Origin: Shewanella carassii
Lineage (GTDB): Bacteria > Pseudomonadota > Gammaproteobacteria > Enterobacterales > Shewanellaceae
NCBI RefSeq assembly: GCF_002777975.1
Contig: NZ_NGVS01000005.1
Span: 261-64,260, forward strand
Direction: 5' to 3'
Length of the DNA stretch: 64,000 nt
Below, piece after piece: positions 26,464 through 35,068 of the stretch. How positions within the stretch are numbered: the stretch's first letter is position 1; each line of letters begins with the position of its first letter. The translations under genes and the position numbers were made by a program. Below the pieces are notes generated by a model. The model searched no databases, was not told the origin of the DNA, and saw nothing but the letters and a program-made list of their open reading frames with translations.

Positions 26464-27867
26464 TTACTTGTAGGTTGCTTCACGCTTCTTGGCTTCGGCA
26501 TCCCACTTAGGCAGAACATTTTTCTTGAAGTCTTCCTTGTCGGAAACCATCTTCTTCATGTCCATACCCAGAGCAGCCTGAGCCTTGGCCTTGGTGGAGA
26601 TATCAGGCAGAGCGACAGGCTCAACGATACCTTTCTTAGCCAGCAGCTGCGCCAGTTTCACCCGGGCGTTGGCAGCCTTGTCAACCGCAGTACCCAGTAC
26701 CCGCAGCGCTTCATCAGGAGCGTGAGCCGCGACACCGTGAGAGGCGATAGCATAATCCCAGCGCCATTGAGCATGACGGATATCAGTCAGGATTGGCTTC
26801 ATCTCTGCTTCGGTCGCACCGGCTTTCCAGGCGGCAGCAGCTTCGAAGTGTGCCTTGACGATTTGATCTTCGGCCTTCAGCTTCAGCTCTTTAACTTTGG
26901 CTTTACGCTCGGCAGTCAGGTTCTCCATAAACTCTTTGCTCTGAGTGTGGCACTGAGCACAGGTTTCTTCGTAGCGATCGAAAGGATTACCCACTTTGTG
27001 ATCGGTAAACTTACGCCCCTTGTCGCTGGTCACCTTCGGCATGTGACAGTCAACACAGGTCACGTTGTTCTTACCGTGAACCCCCAGTTGCCAAGTTTCA
27101 TAACCTGGGTGCTGTGCCTTCAGCATAGGAGTCTTGGACAGCGCGTGAGTCCAGTCGGCAAACTCGATGGCATCGTAGTAAGCCTCCATGGATTCCACTG
27201 TAGTGCCCTGATCCCATGGGAACTTAACAAAGCCCTTACGACCTTCCACTTTCTCAAAGTAGTACTCTACATGGCACTGAGCACAAACCATGGACTGCTT
27301 GTCTTTGCGGGAAGCCTTATCAAACGGCATCCCCAGGGTTTCCATGGCGCGCTCGGCAAAAGGACGCCCCAGACGCAGCTTAGGAGAACCTTTCTCGTGA
27401 CAATCACCACAACCTATGGCGTTAACCACTTCTGGACCACCTTTGGCCCATTTGCCGCTGAAGTAACCGTCTTCGCCCTGCTCTTCAATCAGACGAGGAA
27501 CATCCGGGCTCTTACAGCTCCAACAAGCCATTGGCATTGGGCCATCTTCAGCTGTTTTGGGTGCTCCGGTACGCAGGGTGTTGCGCAAGTCAGTTACGGC
27601 ATAGATGTGGCCGCGAGGGGCATTGTAGTCCTTGGCGAAACCATAACCGGCCCACAGAACCACCAGATTGGGATCTTCGGCCAGTACGTCAACAATTTCA
27701 GAACTTTCGGCGGTGTCATGCCAAGTGGCATATTGATTTTTGAACTTGTCTTTGTAAACTTCGTTACGAGGCTCGGTCTTATCACTCGCAAACGCACCGG
27801 CAGCCATAAGGCTTGCGGCGACCAATGCACTGAGTGCAAAGGATTTTTGGTTTATTTTTTTCACCAT
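26464..27867 (-). CDS. nrfA: ammonia-forming cytochrome c nitrite reductase
   Basis: Periplasmic pentaheme enzyme that reduces nitrite to ammonium with six electrons. It has a signal peptide ending near GAFAS. The active-site heme motif is CWSCK (Lys-ligated), and four CxxCH hemes follow: CGDCH, CAQCH, CVDCH and CAQCH. The calcium and active-site region around [15 protein letters not shown] is conserved. At 467 residues it is the normal length. GGAG precedes ATG 27867. It stands alone, without nrfBCD, as in other Shewanella, and is divergent from its probable regulators narQ and narP. Confidence 0.97.
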   Translation of the reverse strand: MVKKINQKSFALSALVAASLMAAGAFASDKTEPRNEVYKDKFKNQYATWHDTAESSEIVDVLAEDPNLVVLWAGYGFAKDYNAPRGHIYAVTDLRNTLRTGAPKTAEDGPMPMACWSCKSPDVPRLIEEQGEDGYFSGKWAKGGPEVVNAIGCGDCHEKGSPKLRLGRPFAERAMETLGMPFDKASRKDKQSMVCAQCHVEYYFEKVEGRKGFVKFPWDQGTTVESMEAYYDAIEFADWTHALSKTPMLKAQHPGYETWQLGVHGKNNVTCVDCHMPKVTSDKGRKFTDHKVGNPFDRYEETCAQCHTQSKEFMENLTAERKAKVKELKLKAEDQIVKAHFEAAAAWKAGATEAEMKPILTDIRHAQWRWDYAIASHGVAAHAPDEALRVLGTAVDKAANARVKLAQLLAKKGIVEPVALPDISTKAKAQAALGMDMKKMVSDKEDFKKNVLPKWDAEAKKREATYK

Positions 27868-27952
27868 CTCATCTCCGTGTTACTTTATCATTATTTGCAA
27901 TAACCACGACATCTCCAAGGTCAAAAGTAGCCTCTTGAATAAGCCAAAAACA

Positions 27953-27968
27953 TACCTCTTAGGGAGTA
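27953..27968. promoter_or_regulatory. NarP/NarL 7-2-7 binding site
   Basis: TACCTCTTAGGGAGTA reads TACCTCT-TA-GGGAGTA. Against the NarL/NarP consensus TACYYMT-N2-AKRRGTA it matches 13 of 14 specified positions. It is 86 bp upstream of nrfA and close to the narQ-narP genes, whose product NarP binds only such 7-2-7 pairs in E. coli. Confidence 0.7.
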
Positions 27969-27993
27969 TCCGGAGCGAAGTTTGCGCCAGATC

Positions 27994-28023
27994 AAAATGT
28001 GAAGGCGATGTTGTTCACATTTT
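27994..28023. promoter_or_regulatory. widely spaced CRP-like palindrome
   Basis: Perfect 10-bp arms AAAATGTGAA (27994-28003) and TTCACATTTT (28014-28023) around a 10-base spacer. The arms contain perfect CRP half-sites, AAATGTGA and TCACATTT, but these are 12 bases apart rather than the usual 6, so a normal CRP dimer should not bind both. Confidence 0.5.
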
Positions 28024-28181
28024 TGTACTCTTGTTAATGTATTCAAGCGCAGGCTAATGTAGAACGCTGAGACTCAAGTCCTTTTTCTTCTCGATGACGT
28101 TATCGGCGTAGTTCCTTCCGCCAGCCGAAGGCAACACAGCAAAGGACTCAGGAAACCTTAGCAAAAGTGAGTGAATATTTC

Positions 28182-29891
28182 ATGAAACGAGGCAGTTTAA
28201 CCTCTACCATTTTAGGCTTAATGCTGACCCTTATTTTGCTCTCAAGCGGTCTGGCCACTTTTGCCATCATCAATCTGTCCTACAGCCTTGGAGATGCCCG
28301 GGCGATCAACGCCTCCGGTTCATTGCGGATGCAAAGTTACCGGTTGATGTTCTATGCCAATTCCGGCAGTGAAGAAGCACTGCAAAAAATTCGCGAATTT
28401 GAAAATACCCTCTACTCAGATGCCTTGGTGCGCTCGATGGACTGGTCATCGCCGGCCAGACTCGGACAGCAATACCAACTGGTGATCAATAAGTGGAAGG
28501 TCATGAAGTATTACATAGAGCAGGAAGACTCGCGCAATTACGCCATTTCACTGAAAGACTTTGTCGATACCATAGATCTGCTGGTACTGGAGATGGAGCA
28601 TCACGCCGCCTTTAAACTAAGATTACTGGCCGTCAGCCAGATAGTGGGCTTGGGGCTGATGTTGCTGATTGCCTTTATCGCCGTGCGTTTTACCAAACGC
28701 AAGGTGGTGGTGCCGCTGCAACAGATGATGGAGTCGGCCAACACTATTTCCAAGGGTAACTTTGCCGTCGAAATGCCCAAGACAGAGTATATCGAGCTCA
28801 GCGCTCTTTCCGATGCCCTAGACAGCACGGTTCAGGAGCTGGCAACCCTCTATGGCAACCTGGAAACCCAGGTGAAGGAGAAGACCCTGGCGCTGACTCG
28901 TGCCAACCGCGAACTCAAGTTCCTCTACGATAACCTGGTGATGCTACATTCGGGTAAGCTGAACTATGACGTCATGCGTCAATCATTGATACAGCTCCAG
29001 GAGTATGAACATCTGCAACACTTACGGCTGATTATTCAGCAAGATGAAGATGCCATGGAGGTGATAGCCACCGATGAGGGCAACTGGCCACAATCCGGAC
29101 AGACCATGCAGTTTCCGCTCAAGTTTGAGCAGCAAGAGCTCGGCTTTCTGGAAGTGTTTGGCGAACACGATATCAATGTGCCCCTGTTTGAAAACTTCAC
29201 CATTATGCTGGCCCGCTCGATTGTGATTCATAACGCCACCGAACAGCGCCAACAGCTGGCCCTGCTGGAAGAGCGGGCGGTTATCGCCAGAGAGCTGCAC
29301 GACTCGCTGGGGCAACTCTTGTCCTTCCTGAAAATCCAGATAAGTTTGCTGCGTAAAGGCCTCGACCAGAGCTGCAAAAGCCCGGCGGTAACCCAGCAGC
29401 TCGAAGAACTCAATGAAGGGGTGACCACAGCCTATGCCCAGCTCAGGGAACTGCTGTCGACCTTCCGCCTGACCGTCAAAGAACCTAATCTGCGTAACGC
29501 TCTCGAAGCCATGCTGGAGCAACTGAGCAGCCAGACAGAGACAGAGCTGGAACTCAACTATCGCCTGCCGCCCCAGTTACTGGCGGCGCACCAACACATT
29601 CATATTCTGCAGCTCACCCGAGAAGCCACCCTTAATGCTATTAAACACGCCAATGCGAGTCGTATTTGTATCAGTTGTGAAAAAAACTCTGATAACATGG
29701 TCGTCATCAGCGTTTCGGACAACGGCATTGGTCTGGCACACATCAAGGAAAGGGATCAGCATTTCGGCATAGGGATAATGCACGAACGCGCCAGCCGTCT
29801 TTCAGGTACTGTAGAATTTTCCAGCAATGCGTCGGGAGGCACCAATGTTGTCCTGACTTTCCCACCTCAGCAGGAGCCATATCATGGGTAA
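28182..29891 (+). CDS. narQ: nitrate/nitrite sensor histidine kinase NarQ
   Basis: Inner-membrane sensor that phosphorylates NarP when nitrate or nitrite is present. Order: membrane segment, periplasmic P-box (NASGSLRMQSYRL, ligand-binding Arg), second membrane segment near residue 150, HAMP, GAF-like linker, HisKA_3 dimerisation helix with the phospho-His in ARELHDSLGQ, and HATPase (NAIKHANAS, DNGIGL, GIGIMHERA). I use ATG 28182 (569 residues); GTG 28167 is an alternative. The stop overlaps narP by 8 bases. Confidence 0.93.
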   Translation: MKRGSLTSTILGLMLTLILLSSGLATFAIINLSYSLGDARAINASGSLRMQSYRLMFYANSGSEEALQKIREFENTLYSDALVRSMDWSSPARLGQQYQLVINKWKVMKYYIEQEDSRNYAISLKDFVDTIDLLVLEMEHHAAFKLRLLAVSQIVGLGLMLLIAFIAVRFTKRKVVVPLQQMMESANTISKGNFAVEMPKTEYIELSALSDALDSTVQELATLYGNLETQVKEKTLALTRANRELKFLYDNLVMLHSGKLNYDVMRQSLIQLQEYEHLQHLRLIIQQDEDAMEVIATDEGNWPQSGQTMQFPLKFEQQELGFLEVFGEHDINVPLFENFTIMLARSIVIHNATEQRQQLALLEERAVIARELHDSLGQLLSFLKIQISLLRKGLDQSCKSPAVTQQLEELNEGVTTAYAQLRELLSTFRLTVKEPNLRNALEAMLEQLSSQTETELELNYRLPPQLLAAHQHIHILQLTREATLNAIKHANASRICISCEKNSDNMVVISVSDNGIGLAHIKERDQHFGIGIMHERASRLSGTVEFSSNASGGTNVVLTFPPQQEPYHG

Positions 29892-30513
29892 ACCTTATTC
29901 TGTTCTGGTAGTCGATGACCATCCCTTACTACGTCGCGGTATCTGTCAGTTACTGGCATCCGATCCTGACTTTAGTCTCTTCGGTGAAGCCGGTACCGGG
30001 CTTGACGCCTTGGCGGCTACCACCGAAAACGAGCCGGACATTATCCTGCTGGATCTGAATATGAAAGGGATGACGGGTCTCGATACCCTGAATGCCCTGC
30101 GTCAAGAGGGAGTGACTTCCAGAATCGTTATCCTAACGGTTTCCGATGCCAAGCAAGATGTACTTCGTTTGCTGCGAGCCGGTGCCGATGGTTACCTACT
30201 CAAGGACACCGAACCCGATCTGTTGCTGGAACAGTTAAAGGAAGCCATGTCCGGCCACAGAGTGATCAGCGCCGAAGTGGAAGACTATCTGTTTGAACTG
30301 AAAAATGCCACCGATGAAGAAGCCTGGCTCGATAGCCTAACACCGAGAGAGTTGCAGATACTGCAGCATCTGGCTGAAGGCCAGAGCAACAGGGTGATCT
30401 CCGAGGAACTTCATATCAGCGAAGGCACGGTCAAGGTACATGTCAAAAACCTGCTCCGCAAGGCCAACGCCAAATCTCGCACCGAAATGGCTGTGCGTTA
30501 TCTCAACCGTTAA
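29884..30513 (+). CDS. narP: response regulator NarP
   Basis: NarL/FixJ-family response regulator of 209 residues. The receiver domain has the acidic pair VVDDHP, the phospho-Asp in ILLDLNMKG and the Lys in LLKDTEP. The C-terminal LuxR-type HTH is LTPRELQILQHLAEG ... VKVHVKNLLRKANAKSR. It overlaps the narQ end by 8 bases and is translationally coupled to it. NarP rather than NarL is inferred from the NarQ partner and the nrfA neighbour, with a 7-2-7 site between them. Confidence 0.93.
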   Translation: MGKPYSVLVVDDHPLLRRGICQLLASDPDFSLFGEAGTGLDALAATTENEPDIILLDLNMKGMTGLDTLNALRQEGVTSRIVILTVSDAKQDVLRLLRAGADGYLLKDTEPDLLLEQLKEAMSGHRVISAEVEDYLFELKNATDEEAWLDSLTPRELQILQHLAEGQSNRVISEELHISEGTVKVHVKNLLRKANAKSRTEMAVRYLNR

Positions 30514-30522
30514 GCCACAAAA

Positions 30523-30544
30523 AAGGGACGTCACCGCGTCCCTT
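30523..30544. terminator. terminator between narP and yacL
   Basis: Eight-bp stem AAGGGACG/CGTCCCTT with a 6-base loop. The minus strand has six T after the stem, so it is strongest for the convergent yacL transcript and weaker for narP. Confidence 0.78.
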
Positions 30545-30568
30545 GTCATTGCAGCCAATGCCGCTTGT

Positions 30569-30943
30569 TCAGCGGCTCTGGTGCAGAAAGTCACACCAAC
30601 TCTCAAGCACATCCTGAAAGTCTTCCAGGCCGCACCAGGCTTCTGACTCGGCATCGTAGAGAGAGAGGGACTCATCCATCTCCTGACTCTCGCCAAATTC
30701 GAGCACATTGGCGTAGACACGTACCTGCTCCTGATCCAGTTGCAATGTCAGATCCCGGCCAATCAACTGCCATTCGCGAATGCGCCCGGACTGCAAGTCC
30801 GCCAATGCCTGTTTGACCCGAGTGCAGATCTCGGCGTCATCCGCCAACTCTTCAGAGAACCATTGCCCCAGTACATGATGCTCCATACTGAAATAGGCTA
30901 TTACGGTCCCCGTCAGTGAATTGCGCCGAAATTCGTATTCCAT
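30569..30943 (-). CDS. yacL: UPF0231 family protein YacL
   Basis: A 124-residue acidic soluble protein that matches E. coli YacL (UPF0231) along its length: MEYEFRRNSLTG at the start, EHHVLGQWFSEE, VRVYANVLEF, and the C-terminal GLEDFQDVLESW. Its function is not known. It is monocistronic with a terminator shared with narP. Confidence 0.88.
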   Translation of the reverse strand: MEYEFRRNSLTGTVIAYFSMEHHVLGQWFSEELADDAEICTRVKQALADLQSGRIREWQLIGRDLTLQLDQEQVRVYANVLEFGESQEMDESLSLYDAESEAWCGLEDFQDVLESWCDFLHQSR

Positions 30944-31346
30944 GGTGTCACTTCTTTTGCTGTAACCAAACCTACCCTAATTTTAACCCAGGGCCTGGGT
31001 ATTGCCCAGAGTTATGCCAGGGCTTTACTTTCAATCTTAATACCATTCCTTATAGAAGTTTGCCTTGCTCATAACTGTGTCAACCATGGGAATTCCAGCC
31101 AAACTCGCGATAACATAATGATGCTACAGCGAGGCAAGTTGGTATCACTATCGGATGGCTGACAAGCTCCCTAAGCACGTGTTGAAAAAACACGTATGCA
31201 ACAGACCAATGTCACGTTATCCCGAGAAACCGCCCATTAGCCTATTTGTCTGCCCTGCTTTTCATTGCCGCTGAGTGAGTAAACTCCTATACCCAATGGT
31301 ATAACTAGGTTAGCTTGAACTAAAGCAAACCTATGAGAGTGAATCT
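30944..31346. other. 403-bp gene-free region with inverted repeats
   Basis: No credible open frame. It contains a 7-bp hairpin ACGTGTT/AACACGT at 31177-31195 with a 5-base A-rich loop, and a longer imperfect inverted repeat in which ATACCATTCC...TTGCCTTGC (31041-31070) faces GCGAGGCAAGTTGGTAT (31129-31145). The arrangement looks like a small palindromic repeat element, but I see no second copy in this window. Confidence 0.4.
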
Positions 31347-32315
31347 ATGGCCGAAAAACAGTTTTGTGCCTTGCTACTCAGTGGAGAGATGGCAGGCAAA
31401 GAGTTGACGCTGCAACAGATCAGCGACTGGCAGCCAGAGCAAGGCATACTCTGGCTGCATCTGGACTATAAGAAGAAATCCAACCGTCAATGGTTGCAAC
31501 AACACAGCGGCCTCGATGCATTAGAAGTGGCCGCCCTGTTGGCGCAGGACACTCGTCCCAGGGTGGTCCAATCTGGCCACGGGCTACTACTGGCGCTCAG
31601 AGGCGTCAATCACAACCCTGGGGCCGACCCTGAAGACATGGTGTCGATACGCCTCTACCTGGACAATCATAGGATTATCAGCACCAGCAGTCGCGAGCTG
31701 TTATCGGTCAAAGACATCATCCAGAGCGTTGGCCAAGGCTCTGGCCCCGGCAACACAGGGGAATACTTGTTGGCGCTAACGCAGCGTCTCACCCAGCGGA
31801 AGACGGAGTTTATCGATCGCCTGGAGGAAACCGTCGACGACCTGGAAGACAAGGTGATGGCCGGCAACGACAGGGATCTGCGCAGCGATATCGCCGAACT
31901 CAGGCGCCAGATAGTGGTGGTCCGACGCTACCTGGCACCGCAGCGGGAAGCCTTTAGCCGCCTGCTGGCAGACTCGGCCAAGGTATTTGATGAACATCAA
32001 CGGCTTAAATTCAACGAAATCAACGATCAACTCATTCGCTGTATCGAAGATCTGGACGCAATAAGAGACAGGGCCAGCGTCACCCAGGAAGAGTTACAAA
32101 ACCGTCAGGCCGAGGCCGTCAATCGCCGCCTCTATTTCCTGTCGCTGATCAGCGCCGTCTTCCTGCCGCTGGGATTTCTTACCGGTCTGCTCGGAGTCAA
32201 TATCGCCGGGATCCCTGGCGCCGATGTCGGCTGGGCCTTCGGAGCTTTTTGCCTGTTCCTGTTGCTATTGGTAGGGGGACAGTTGTGGCTATTCTATCGC
32301 TATAAGTGGCTGTAA
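31347..32315 (+). CDS. zntB: zinc transporter ZntB (CorA family)
   Basis: Pentameric inner-membrane divalent metal transporter. It is 322 residues long, with a large cytoplasmic funnel, a long helix (residues 150-255) and two C-terminal membrane segments. The loop after the first segment reads GVNIAGIPG: it has the GVN form of ZntB rather than the GMN of CorA magnesium channels. Zinc (or another cation) transport is inferred from the subfamily. Confidence 0.88.
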   Translation: MAEKQFCALLLSGEMAGKELTLQQISDWQPEQGILWLHLDYKKKSNRQWLQQHSGLDALEVAALLAQDTRPRVVQSGHGLLLALRGVNHNPGADPEDMVSIRLYLDNHRIISTSSRELLSVKDIIQSVGQGSGPGNTGEYLLALTQRLTQRKTEFIDRLEETVDDLEDKVMAGNDRDLRSDIAELRRQIVVVRRYLAPQREAFSRLLADSAKVFDEHQRLKFNEINDQLIRCIEDLDAIRDRASVTQEELQNRQAEAVNRRLYFLSLISAVFLPLGFLTGLLGVNIAGIPGADVGWAFGAFCLFLLLLVGGQLWLFYRYKWL

Positions 32316-32324
32316 TGGAAAAAG

Positions 32325-32349
32325 AAAAGGACGCCAACGGCGTCCTTTT
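32325..32349. terminator. bidirectional terminator after zntB
   Basis: Eleven-bp stem AAAAGGACGCC/GGCGTCCTTTT with a 3-base loop. T-runs on both strands serve zntB and the convergent FKBP gene. Confidence 0.85.
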
Positions 32350-32384
32350 CAATATCGGGTATCCACTTTCCGTGAAACAAGAGA

Positions 32385-33161
32385 TTACTTGGCAGAAGCT
32401 TCGGCTTCGGTCGGCGCGGCAGGAGCTTCGGCTTTCTTGACCTTGAGCAACTCGACTTCAAAAATGAGAGTGGAGTTGGCCGGAATAGTGCCCATATCAC
32501 GCTCGCCATAGGCCAGCTCAGATGGGATAACGAAGCGATACTTGGCGCCTACAGGCATCAGCTGAACCCCTTCAGTCCAACCTGGGATCACCCGGTTCAG
32601 GGCAAATTCTGCTGGTTCACCGCGAGAGTAGGAGCTGTCAAACTCAGTGCCGTCGATCAGAGTACCACGGTAGTGAACTGTCACAATGTCTTCAGCAGCT
32701 GGCTTCTCACCTTCACCGGGTGTCAGGACTTCATATTGCAGACCGGACTCAGTAGTGACCACACCTTCTTTGGCCTTGTTCTGCTCCAGATAGGCTTTGC
32801 TCTCCTGCATCGACTTGGCTGCCATCTCCTGAACCTTGGCCATGCGTTTTTCATTCAGCTTCTGATCCAGACCTTCAAGTACTTTCTGCATCTCATCTTC
32901 GGTCAGTTGCAGTTCGTCTTTCAGCCCTTGTTGGAAACCTGTCACAATCAAAGCACGATCGACTGAGAAGCCCAGCTCTTCCTGTTCCTTGATATGGCCG
33001 GCCATGTAGCGGCCAATAGAGGCGCCCACGCTATAAGCTTCTTTCTGCTCGACAGAGCTCAGTTCCACCTTGTCGGCACTCGCTGTTTTTTGTTCTTGGT
33101 TACAGGCGGAAAGGCCGATCAGGGCCAGTGCGACCAGTGAAATTTTGTAAATCGGTTTCAT
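32385..33161 (-). CDS. FkpA-like FKBP peptidyl-prolyl isomerase lipoprotein
   Basis: Envelope peptidyl-prolyl cis-trans isomerase and chaperone. ATG 33161 (MKPIYK) gives 258 residues and has GAGGA upstream. The lipobox is GLSAC (Cys near residue 20). An FkpA-type helical dimerisation domain (residues 30-130) precedes the C-terminal FKBP domain with VTVHYRGTLIDGTEFDSS, VIPGWTEGVQLMPVG and PANSTLIFEVELL. An Ala/Glu-rich tail ends the protein. Unlike E. coli FkpA it is predicted to be lipidated. Confidence 0.9.
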   Translation of the reverse strand: MKPIYKISLVALALIGLSACNQEQKTASADKVELSSVEQKEAYSVGASIGRYMAGHIKEQEELGFSVDRALIVTGFQQGLKDELQLTEDEMQKVLEGLDQKLNEKRMAKVQEMAAKSMQESKAYLEQNKAKEGVVTTESGLQYEVLTPGEGEKPAAEDIVTVHYRGTLIDGTEFDSSYSRGEPAEFALNRVIPGWTEGVQLMPVGAKYRFVIPSELAYGERDMGTIPANSTLIFEVELLKVKKAEAPAAPTEAEASAK

Positions 33162-33366
33162 TAAAGGCATCCTCAGGATCTTCAAATGGTTACAATTAAC
33201 CCTAAATGTGTAAGACGACTCACTTTATACCAGTTAACTTTGAGATACAAAGCAGATTATCCATACTGGTTAACAAGGGAGAGCTGGTCGACGAACCGAG
33301 CCCCCTGTATGGAAGTGACAGCGTTTTACCCTTACTCAAAATGACAAGTCGAGGCGGTATAAGTTC

Positions 33367-34341
33367 ATGGCAATAAACAGATTGCTACTTATTTGCACGC
33401 TCAGTTTTACTTTGCTGGGCCTTGGCGCTTGCCATCCAGGCCCCAATAGCAGCCAATCCCTGGCGGCCGATCCCAGTTACAGCGCCAGTCTCTCTGCCGA
33501 TGGCCACTATGCTTTAATAAGCAGTCAGGAAGGGCTCAGACTTTGGGATCTCAGACAAGGGACAGTCAAGTATCAGTGGGCTCAAGGCAGTGCAGCCAAT
33601 GATGTGATCGCCACCGATATCTCGGCCAATAGTGAATATGCAGTGACGTTAAGCCGCGATTCAGTTGCACTGTGGAAAATCGCCGACGGCCGAGCGGCAG
33701 GTTGGTGGTCACTGCCGGCGGTAGCCCAAGCTGTAGCCGTGGCCGACAATGGCCAGTTGCTGGTGGGGCTGGCCGATGGCGCGGTAATGTCACTGACGCC
33801 AACAACAGGCGTGCTGGTAAAATTTCTTGGCCACAGCGAAAAGGTTAACAGCGTTGCCCTCTCTGCCGATGGCCGCCTGGCATTGACCGGCGCCAACGAT
33901 ACCACCGCTCTGCTGTGGCGCCCTCAAGATGCTCAGGTGCTGAGGCGCTGGCAGATGGATTCCAGGGTACTAAAGGTTGCCCTCAGCCACAGCGGCAGCC
34001 TCAGTTTAGTGTCCGACAGTACCGGCAATGCCGACATTTGGCACAATGACTCAGGAAAACTGGCCAGCTCGCTGGCGATAGTCCGGCGGCAAATGAACTT
34101 TTCGGCAGCACGCTTTATCCAACAGGAACAGGCCTTGTTGACCGGCACACCGGCCAGAGAGTTAAGCCTTTGGCAGGTCGATTCGGGGAAAAAAGTCGCC
34201 AACTGGCAAGTTTCATTGCCAAAAAAGCCTTTGCCCCAAAGCGCCGTAGTATACTCAGTGTCTGAATCCGACAACGGCCAACTTCAGAGTATCAGCAGTG
34301 CCAGCTTACTGGAACGCTGGTCAGCGCCAACACAGAGGTAA
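33367..34341 (+). CDS. WD40 repeat lipoprotein
   Basis: A 324-residue lipoprotein with lipobox GLGAC (Cys near residue 22). The mature part is a beta-propeller of WD40-like repeats: units such as VNSVALSADGRLALTGANDT followed by ALLWR, and SLSADGHYALISS followed by LRLWD. Six to seven blades fit the length. Probably an envelope scaffold; partner unknown. The slyX gene starts 3 bases after its stop, so the gene belongs to the slyX-def-COG3014-lpoB run. Confidence 0.85.
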   Translation: MAINRLLLICTLSFTLLGLGACHPGPNSSQSLAADPSYSASLSADGHYALISSQEGLRLWDLRQGTVKYQWAQGSAANDVIATDISANSEYAVTLSRDSVALWKIADGRAAGWWSLPAVAQAVAVADNGQLLVGLADGAVMSLTPTTGVLVKFLGHSEKVNSVALSADGRLALTGANDTTALLWRPQDAQVLRRWQMDSRVLKVALSHSGSLSLVSDSTGNADIWHNDSGKLASSLAIVRRQMNFSAARFIQQEQALLTGTPARELSLWQVDSGKKVANWQVSLPKKPLPQSAVVYSVSESDNGQLQSISSASLLERWSAPTQR

Positions 34342-34344
34342 GTA

Positions 34345-34557
34345 ATGCAAGCAATCCCGGACAGGATCGAAGAACTCGAAACCAAGCTGTCATTTCAGGA
34401 AGCCACACTGGAAGAATTGAGTCAGGAGATTTTCGAACTCAATAAGGTCGTGGCCGAGCAGCAGTTTCAGATCCAGTTGTTAATCAGCAAACTCAAGGCG
34501 GTAGAGCCGAGCAATATCGCGTCTCAATCGGAAGAAACTCCGCCGCCTCACTATTGA
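34345..34557 (+). CDS. slyX: SlyX protein
   Basis: A 70-residue coiled-coil protein matching SlyX from end to end: [28 protein letters not shown], and the terminal PPPHY. Function unknown. It starts 3 bases after the WD40 gene stop and precedes def by 22 bases. Confidence 0.93.
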   Translation: MQAIPDRIEELETKLSFQEATLEELSQEIFELNKVVAEQQFQIQLLISKLKAVEPSNIASQSEETPPPHY

Positions 34558-34579
34558 GTCGAATAAAGGGGGAATAAGG

Positions 34580-35068
34580 ATGTTAGCCATAGCAACCCAT
34601 GGAGAACGTATTCTGGGGCAGGCGGCCCAGCCGGTTCAACTGTTCGATGAACCCTTGGCGACCCTGGCCAAGAAAATGCTCGAGACCATGAAACTGGCAC
34701 AGGGGGTTGGCATCGCCGCGCCTCAGGTGGGCCAAGGTATCCGCTTATTTATTATGGCATCCCACCCCAACGACAGATATCCGGATGCGCCTTTGATGGC
34801 GCCTCAGGTGGTGATCAACCCCCAAATACTCCAACGCTCAGGCAAGATGCTTACCGGGGAAGAGGGGTGCCTGTCGCTGCCAGGCGAAAGAGTACAGGTT
34901 TTGCGCCATGAAAGCATTGAGGTACGTTATCAGGATCTCAGCGGCGAGTGGCAGCAGGAATGGTTACAGGGCTTTGTCGCGCGCATTTTCCAGCATGAAT
35001 ATGATCATCTGGAAGGGCTTACCCTGATAGAGCGACTGGAGATCCAAAACCAAGGAGCCGATGCTTGA
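34580..35068 (+). CDS. def: peptide deformylase
   Basis: Cytoplasmic metalloenzyme that removes the formyl group from new proteins. All three motifs are intact: GVGIAAPQVGQ, EEGCLSLPGE (metal Cys) and QHEYDHLEG (metal His pair and catalytic Glu). At 162 residues it is normal, but it is not beside fmt, so it is likely an additional copy to the housekeeping def. Its TGA overlaps the TTG start of the next gene. Confidence 0.92.
   Translation: MLAIATHGERILGQAAQPVQLFDEPLATLAKKMLETMKLAQGVGIAAPQVGQGIRLFIMASHPNDRYPDAPLMAPQVVINPQILQRSGKMLTGEEGCLSLPGERVQVLRHESIEVRYQDLSGEWQQEWLQGFVARIFQHEYDHLEGLTLIERLEIQNQGADA

Larger units (their letters stand above)
27868..28181. other. nrfA-narQ divergent regulatory region
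   Basis: This 314-bp region has no gene. It contains a NarP-type heptamer pair at 27953-27968 and a long hyphenated palindrome at 27994-28023, each described separately. Promoters for nrfA (-) and narQ-narP (+) must lie here. Confidence 0.7.

Noticed and set aside
26722..27903. 393-codon plus-strand frame opposite nrfA
   Set aside because: Shadow of nrfA, which has all five heme motifs on the minus strand.
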